From: Amycolatopsis coloradensis
GTDB taxonomy: Bacteria > Actinomycetota > Actinomycetes > Mycobacteriales > Pseudonocardiaceae
Direction: 5' to 3'
Assembly: GCF_001953865.1 (NCBI RefSeq)
Contig: NZ_MQUQ01000006.1
Coordinates: forward strand, 210,335 to 274,334
Length of the DNA: 64,000 bases
Shown here: positions 59,770 to 64,000 of the stretch, in pieces
Layout of the letters: each line of letters opens with the position of its first letter
How positions within the stretch are numbered: position 1 is the stretch's first letter
Program-made: the position numbers and the translations under genes
Notes under the pieces: generated by a model
Told to the model about the DNA's origin: nothing
Database searches by the model: none
The model's input: only the letters and a program-made list of their open reading frames with translations

Positions 59770-60693
59770 ATGCCGGGTGGCAGGCTGACGCTGGAGGACC
59801 GGCGGCTGATCGCGATGTGGCTCAAGGACGGCCTCGGATACGCCGAGATCGCCCGGCGACTCGAACGCCCGACGTCGACCATCAGCCGCGAGGTCGCGCG
59901 CAACAGCGGCCATTCCGGCTACCGAGCCGACGAGGCGAGCCGGGTGACCGGCGAACGGGCACGGCGCCGCCGGAAGCCACCCGCGCCGGAAACCGCGGTC
60001 GCCTCCCCCGGCTACGGCCGAGACCCGGAAGCCATGCGCCGCTTCGAAACGGACTTCACCGAAATGATGGTCGGGACCGGACTGCCGCGGATGATGTCGC
60101 GAGTCCTCGCGTGCCTGGCCGTCAGCGACGGTGGCGTGCACACCGCGGCCGAACTCGCCCAGCGGCTCCAAGTCAGCCCTGCGTCGATCTCGAACGCCGT
60201 CGCCTACCTCGAAACGCAGGCGATGCTCAAGCGGGAACGGGACGGACGACGGGAACGGTATGTCGTCGACGAGGAAATGCCGCAACGGGTCTGGGCCGAA
60301 AGCGTCCGCTCGAACCGCGCGTGGGCCGACATCGCCCGCCGCGGCGCCGAAGTCCTCGGCCTTTCGACACCCGCGGGTGCCCGCATGGACGACCTCGCCC
60401 GATTCCACGCACGCATCAACGAAATCATGCTGGACGACCGGGTGGCGATATTCGTCGCCGACGCGGTGACCGTGCTCGCCGCCCTCCTGCACGCCGGACG
60501 CCCACTGTCCGTCGCGGCCCTTTCGGACGCACTGGGATGGCCCTCCGAGCAGGTCTCGACGGCTTTACGGGTCGCCGTCGAGCATCCGCACATCGCCGGA
60601 CCGGTGACCGTGGTTTCCACCGGTGGGGAGTATCGGGCGGTTGCGTTGGTGGAGCGGCTTACCGCGGCGCAGTTGGCGGCGCTGGGGTCTTGA
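59770..60693 (+). CDS. Transcriptional regulator with IS30-type HTH and MarR-like winged HTH
   Basis: 307 residues from ATG 59770, chosen for AGGAGG 8 nt upstream; longer in-frame starts run through the operator region. Residues 1-55 match the HTH_38 domain of IS30 transposases: GRLTLEDRRLIAMWLKDGLG, YAEIARRLERPTSTISREVA. No transposase catalytic domain follows. Residues 85-165 form a MarR/GbsR-like winged helix (LACLAVSDGGVHTAAELAQR, VSPASISNAVAYLETQAMLK) and another helical DNA-binding-like part lies near 240-290. Probably controls the divergent P450 gene. Confidence 0.85.
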   Translation: MPGGRLTLEDRRLIAMWLKDGLGYAEIARRLERPTSTISREVARNSGHSGYRADEASRVTGERARRRRKPPAPETAVASPGYGRDPEAMRRFETDFTEMMVGTGLPRMMSRVLACLAVSDGGVHTAAELAQRLQVSPASISNAVAYLETQAMLKRERDGRRERYVVDEEMPQRVWAESVRSNRAWADIARRGAEVLGLSTPAGARMDDLARFHARINEIMLDDRVAIFVADAVTVLAALLHAGRPLSVAALSDALGWPSEQVSTALRVAVEHPHIAGPVTVVSTGGEYRAVALVERLTAAQLAALGS

Positions 60694-60801
60694 GGTTGGG
60701 GCAATGGGGTGGAACGACTGACGGTCGCGCGCGTGGTCACTGGCTCACTGGCCCGCTGGCTCACCGGCTCGCTGGCTCGTGCGCGGTTCGGAGAGCGATG
60801 G

Positions 60802-61441
60802 TCGAATTTCGGCGACGGGCTTGGAATGGTGGTGGAGAACCGGCCGGTGCGTCGCCGGTCCAGCGAAAACCGTTCCGCTGACGGAGCGATCGACGACCGC
60901 GCATGACGCCGACGAACGCGTCGCCGGATATTGGCAACAGACTCACCTCCCCAGTCCAGTAACAGCGCTTCCGCTGGTAGACCGCACAGCTGACAACACT
61001 GTGCTCGTGAGTGATGCGGGAAGATCGATAGCCGTATATCGGCGACAGGACCGGAACGGTGACGGAAAACCGATCGTGCGGCGCCGGTCCAGCGACAACC
61101 GTTCCGTCGATGGAGCGATCGACGGCCGCACGTTACGCCGGATATCGGCAACAGACTCACCTCGCCAGTCCAATAACAGCGGTTCCGCTGATGAACGACC
61201 GCGCAGCTGACGACGCTGGACCCGCGAGCGGAAAAGTCGATGGCCGAATATCGGCAACAAGCCCAGAGAACCGACCGCATCGCGCCGACCCAATGACAAC
61301 AGGTCCACTAGCGGAACGACCGACGGCCGCATCTGTCCACGCAGAACACCAGGCCGAATATCGGCAATTGAAGCGGACGGTGGCGTTGCCCGAACTCACG
61401 TCTGACTCGCACGAGCAAACCGGTAGCCGTTTTTCGGCGAT
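60802..61441. repeat. Degenerate non-coding tandem array, about 107-bp period
   Basis: The gap 60694-61445 has no gene. A motif of the type CCGWATATCGGCRAC recurs at 60802 (variant), 60924, 61032, 61138, 61244, 61354 and 61427 (variant), spacings 122, 108, 106, 106, 110 and 73. Longer matches link units two apart, such as GCAACAGACTCACCTC then CAGTCCARTAACAGCG at 60934 and 61148. The array ends 5 bp from the stop of the HNH gene. Confidence 0.75.
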
Positions 61442-61445
61442 GCCG

Positions 61446-62837
61446 TCAGAACGGTGGTGGTTCGTCGGCGAGGGCCGTCCGTGTGCGGGGTTCATGAAGA
61501 GGCGGTGGAGAACTGTCGTACCGCTGCCCAGTCGGGGTGGTGATGGTGAGGGTGCCGTCGGGCGCGAGCTGATAGCTCCAGCCGGGTTCGTCTTTCAGTC
61601 GGTGGTCGCGGCGGCAGAAGCTGATCAGGTCTGCGGTGTCGGTGTGGCCGCCGTACTGCCATGGCACCGAATGGTCAAGATCGCAGGCCTGAGCAGGCCG
61701 GTGGCAGCCGGGTCGTCGGCATTCGCGGTCCCGCACCCGGACATACTCGGCGAGCCCGGCCGTGGGCCGATACCGGTCCCGACCCAGGTCCAGCACTCGC
61801 CCGGACAGCGGATCGGTAACGATCCGACGCAGCACACTGTTCGACCCGCCCGCGATATGCCGGGCCAGCGCCGCCGGAAGGTGACCGTGCCCGGCCAACT
61901 CCGCGGGGTCGTCGTTGAGGCCGAGGTAGGTGACCAGGTCCATATAGAGGAACACCTCGGTGCGTTCACTCACCCCACCCTGACCACCCAGCAGGAGATC
62001 GAGCGCGACATCGGCACGCAACTGATCCAGAGTGCGGGTCTCACCACCGGTCTTGAGAGCCCTCGCTTCACGATCGATCCGCGCGTAGGCGGCAGTGACT
62101 TTCTCGACGGGGCCGTCTTCGACCTCGATCGACGCCACCCCCGTCTCACCCTGCCGCATCGCCAACCGGCGGCCGTCACGGTGACACTCGGAACGTTTGT
62201 CGGCGCCCTCGCCGTCGACCGTCATCGCCGCGTGACTCGCCGCTTTCCGCACCTGCTCCGTATTCTTCCCCGGCAACCGACCCTCCAACAGGGCATCGGC
62301 GGCGAGAGCGTTCTCATCGGACAGCCACGCGGTGGCCGTGGCGACTTTCATCGCCCCGAAGCCACTCACTTTCCCTTGGTCCATCAACCGCAGCGTCCGG
62401 GGCAGCCGGGTGGTCAACGCCTCAGCGGTAGCGACCATCGAACCCGCATGACTATCCACAAGAGACAACGCGAACGCGACTTCCTGCGTCACACTCCGCG
62501 CACCCTCACGACACTGCGACAACCGCGCCAGGGCCCGGAACCGGACCGCTTCCAGACGCGCGATGCCCTCCGACGCCGCGACAGCCACAGCAACAGAATC
62601 ACTGTCATCCAGTAAACCCACAGAAACGTTGACATCCTCCACAATGCTCGGATCGGTTAGGTCCTCGAGAAGCGCCACAACGGCGTTGCGAGTATCCACG
62701 CACAAAACCGTACAACCGGCCACCGACACTTTGGGGCCTCGCGGCACCCTCGACCATCGCCGATTTCCGGCAACGGTCTCCAGAGCGCTCCTTGGAGACC
62801 ACACCAGCAGGATGCGGTCCAGTTCCCCGGTATCCAT
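61446..62837 (-). CDS. DUF222/HNH endonuclease-type protein (13E12 repeat family)
   Basis: About 463 residues if it starts at ATG 62837; the start is uncertain because none has a good ribosome-binding site. The N-terminal 300 residues are DUF222 (RFRALARLSQCREGARSVTQ, LPRTLRLMDQGKVSGFGAMK, YARIDREARALKTGGETRTL, QLRADVALDLLLGG). The C-terminal HNH region reads CRRPGCHRPAQACDLDHSVP then HTDTADLISFCRRDHRLKDE. Relative to the family the central Asn is replaced by Asp and the usual HH pair by DH, so nuclease activity is doubtful. These genes are multicopy in actinobacteria and linked to mobile DNA. Confidence 0.88.
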   Translation of the reverse strand: MDTGELDRILLVWSPRSALETVAGNRRWSRVPRGPKVSVAGCTVLCVDTRNAVVALLEDLTDPSIVEDVNVSVGLLDDSDSVAVAVAASEGIARLEAVRFRALARLSQCREGARSVTQEVAFALSLVDSHAGSMVATAEALTTRLPRTLRLMDQGKVSGFGAMKVATATAWLSDENALAADALLEGRLPGKNTEQVRKAASHAAMTVDGEGADKRSECHRDGRRLAMRQGETGVASIEVEDGPVEKVTAAYARIDREARALKTGGETRTLDQLRADVALDLLLGGQGGVSERTEVFLYMDLVTYLGLNDDPAELAGHGHLPAALARHIAGGSNSVLRRIVTDPLSGRVLDLGRDRYRPTAGLAEYVRVRDRECRRPGCHRPAQACDLDHSVPWQYGGHTDTADLISFCRRDHRLKDEPGWSYQLAPDGTLTITTPTGQRYDSSPPPLHEPRTRTALADEPPPF

Positions 62838-62886
62838 GGGGCCGTCATTGCCGTTTTTCGACGACGTGAGGAAAATAAGGCGGGGT

Positions 62887-62919
62887 CTCGTGAATGACAA
62901 AAACCTTGCCACTCACGAG
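62887..62919 (-). terminator. Possible hairpin after the AAA ATPase gene
   Basis: CTCGTGA pairs with TCACGAG (7-bp stem) starting 9 nt beyond the ATPase stop, with extra pairing of GTGGCA/TGTCAT bases inside. Weak. Confidence 0.35.
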
Positions 62920-62927
62920 ATCCGGCC

Positions 62928-64000
62928 TCACATCACTTCGCGCACGACCATCCGTTCCGAAGCCCGCTCGATGGCCGCTTCCACCGCACCGACCCGGTCC
63001 GCCAGCAGGCCCACCGCGCCGACCGCCCGGCTCATCGGGTCCTCGTCGTCCCCGCCGAGCGCCTGCGCCCGCAGATAGGCCGCCTTCACGTCGGCCCACC
63101 GTTGCGCCTGTTCGTCACTCAGCCGTCCACGCAATTCCGCCAGCTTGAGCAGGTTGGCCTCGGCGCCCGAGGTCAGCGTCTGCGCTTCACCGGCGTAGTG
63201 GTCGTCGATCAGGGCTTCCAATTCGGCGTCGTTCATCGCGGGCACGATCCGGCCCGCGAGTTTGTTCATGTTCCGGTACGAACCCTGCAACTGGAACGGC
63301 GGTTCGACCCGGGACGCGTCCGCCTGCGCCGCCGAAGCGATGTAGGCCTGGTTGTTCTTCAGCACGATCCGCTGAATCCGGATCAGTTTCCGCAGTACAG
63401 CGAGGATCTGCTCCAGTTCGGTCGCCGAGTACGCGTGCTTCAGCTGATCCGCCCGGACGGCGCCGTCGCCGCGGGCCAGTCGCACCAGGATGTCCACATC
63501 GGACCGTTCGCGGGAGACCAGTGGTGCCAGCACGGTGTTCGCGGTGAGCGAGTTCTCGACGTAGCTCAGCGCGAACAGGCCTTCCTTACCCGACAGGACA
63601 TCGCCGAGGTTCCACACGTCGGCACGGTTGGCGAGCATGTCCGGGATCCGGAACCGCTTGCCCTGCTCGGTGTACGGGTTACCGGCCATGCAGACCGCGA
63701 ACCGCTTGCCGCGCAGGTCATAGGTCCGCGTCCGGCCTTCCCACACGCCTTCCATCCGCCGCTGCGCGTCGCACAGCGAGATGAACTTCTGCAACAGCTC
63801 CGGTGACGTGTGCTGGATGTCGTCCAGGTACAGCAGCACGTTGTTGCCCTGCTCCAGCGCGAACGAGATCTTTTCGACCTCCTGCCGCGCGGTCGCGTTG
63901 GGCGCGTCCGCCGGATCCACCGACGTGACGTCGTGCCCGAGCGCCGGCCCGTTCACCTTGACGAACACCAAGCCGAGACGGCTCGCGACGTACTCCATGA
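62928..64000 (-). CDS. AAA family ATPase, C-terminal part (5' end outside window)
   Basis: The reading frame is open to the right edge; the M at 63998 is an internal codon by domain logic. The visible 356 residues start after Walker A. They show a segment FVKVNGPALGHDVTSVDPAD, Walker B NVLLYLDDIQHTSPELLQKF and sensor 1 FAVCMAGNPYTEQGKRFRIP. A long helical C-terminal region follows, ending in a coiled coil (GLLADRVGAVEAAIERASER). Matches the C-terminus of the large AAA proteins annotated as DNA-repair ATPases with MoxR-like cores. Function not established. Confidence 0.8.
   Translation of the reverse strand, partial: MEYVASRLGLVFVKVNGPALGHDVTSVDPADAPNATARQEVEKISFALEQGNNVLLYLDDIQHTSPELLQKFISLCDAQRRMEGVWEGRTRTYDLRGKRFAVCMAGNPYTEQGKRFRIPDMLANRADVWNLGDVLSGKEGLFALSYVENSLTANTVLAPLVSRERSDVDILVRLARGDGAVRADQLKHAYSATELEQILAVLRKLIRIQRIVLKNNQAYIASAAQADASRVEPPFQLQGSYRNMNKLAGRIVPAMNDAELEALIDDHYAGEAQTLTSGAEANLLKLAELRGRLSDEQAQRWADVKAAYLRAQALGGDDEDPMSRAVGAVGLLADRVGAVEAAIERASERMVVREVM

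Noticed and set aside
58194..60693. Part of a secondary-metabolite gene cluster
   Set aside because: Only a P450, its ferredoxin and a regulator are present; no core synthase, tailoring set or exporter is adjacent.
59770..60693. IS30 transposase
   Set aside because: Only the N-terminal HTH resembles IS30. No DDE catalytic domain, terminal inverted repeats or target duplication was seen.

Overview
The window is high-GC actinobacterial DNA with strong third-position GC, frequent GTG starts, Tat-type signal peptides and many ATGA/GTGA stop-start overlaps. Gene content (two-domain laccase, snapalysin, ECF sigma factor with SnoaL domain, ROK regulators, P450 with a 3Fe-4S ferredoxin, 13E12-type HNH gene) and the abundance of short palindromic intergenic repeats fit a Pseudonocardiaceae genome such as Amycolatopsis. 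The genus is an inference. No rRNA, tRNA or CRISPR array was seen.

Layout. 1-13.7 kb holds small chromosomal units: an erythromycin-esterase-like protein (cut by the left edge), a secreted intradiol dioxygenase, an AraC regulator, a GT87 glycosyltransferase with an SDR, a FAD monooxygenase with its TetR regulator, small membrane proteins, a GlxA-type regulator, a BCCT transporter, and an ECF sigma factor followed by CMD-family and DoxX genes. 13.9-39.5 kb is one long run of genes on the minus strand. Read in the direction of transcription it contains a ROK regulator, a sugar ABC transporter (ATPase, permease, lipoprotein), a Gfo/Idh oxidoreductase, an Ebo-type metabolite-traffic cluster headed by a myo-inositol-phosphate-synthase-like gene, two secreted ThuA/PQQ-sugar-dehydrogenase proteins, two TIM-barrel isomerases, a two-domain laccase and a secreted cupredoxin. 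This looks like a carbohydrate or cyclitol oxidation system in which sugar oxidation outside the cell could feed electrons through blue-copper proteins to oxygen.

40-42.6 kb has a second ROK regulator and a TetR gene flanked by two genes reduced by internal deletions. 42.7-48 kb is a CitAB-like two-component system divergent from a tctCBA tripartite tricarboxylate transporter. 48-50.2 kb has a membrane protein and a secreted DUF1996 protein.

50.5-57.4 kb is a six-gene minus-strand module: WD40-KAP P-loop NTPase, solute-binding/vWA membrane protein, a small membrane protein, an unrecognised 121-residue protein, a Crp/Fnr regulator and a class III nucleotide cyclase. Two copies of the palindrome TGTTCGG-N2-CCGAACA lie at internal promoters of this module. 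Its layout suggests a cyclic-nucleotide-controlled sensing or conflict system and it is the best candidate for an undescribed system here.

57.6-64 kb carries a snapalysin, a ferredoxin/P450 pair with a divergent regulator built from an IS30-type HTH, a ~107-bp degenerate non-coding repeat array next to a 13E12-type HNH gene, and the end of a large AAA ATPase cut by the right edge. Four families of short intergenic repeats (21-bp units, a 57-bp inverted repeat, a 22-bp CTAGAGGACTA element and GTGAAGG hairpins) recur between genes throughout.
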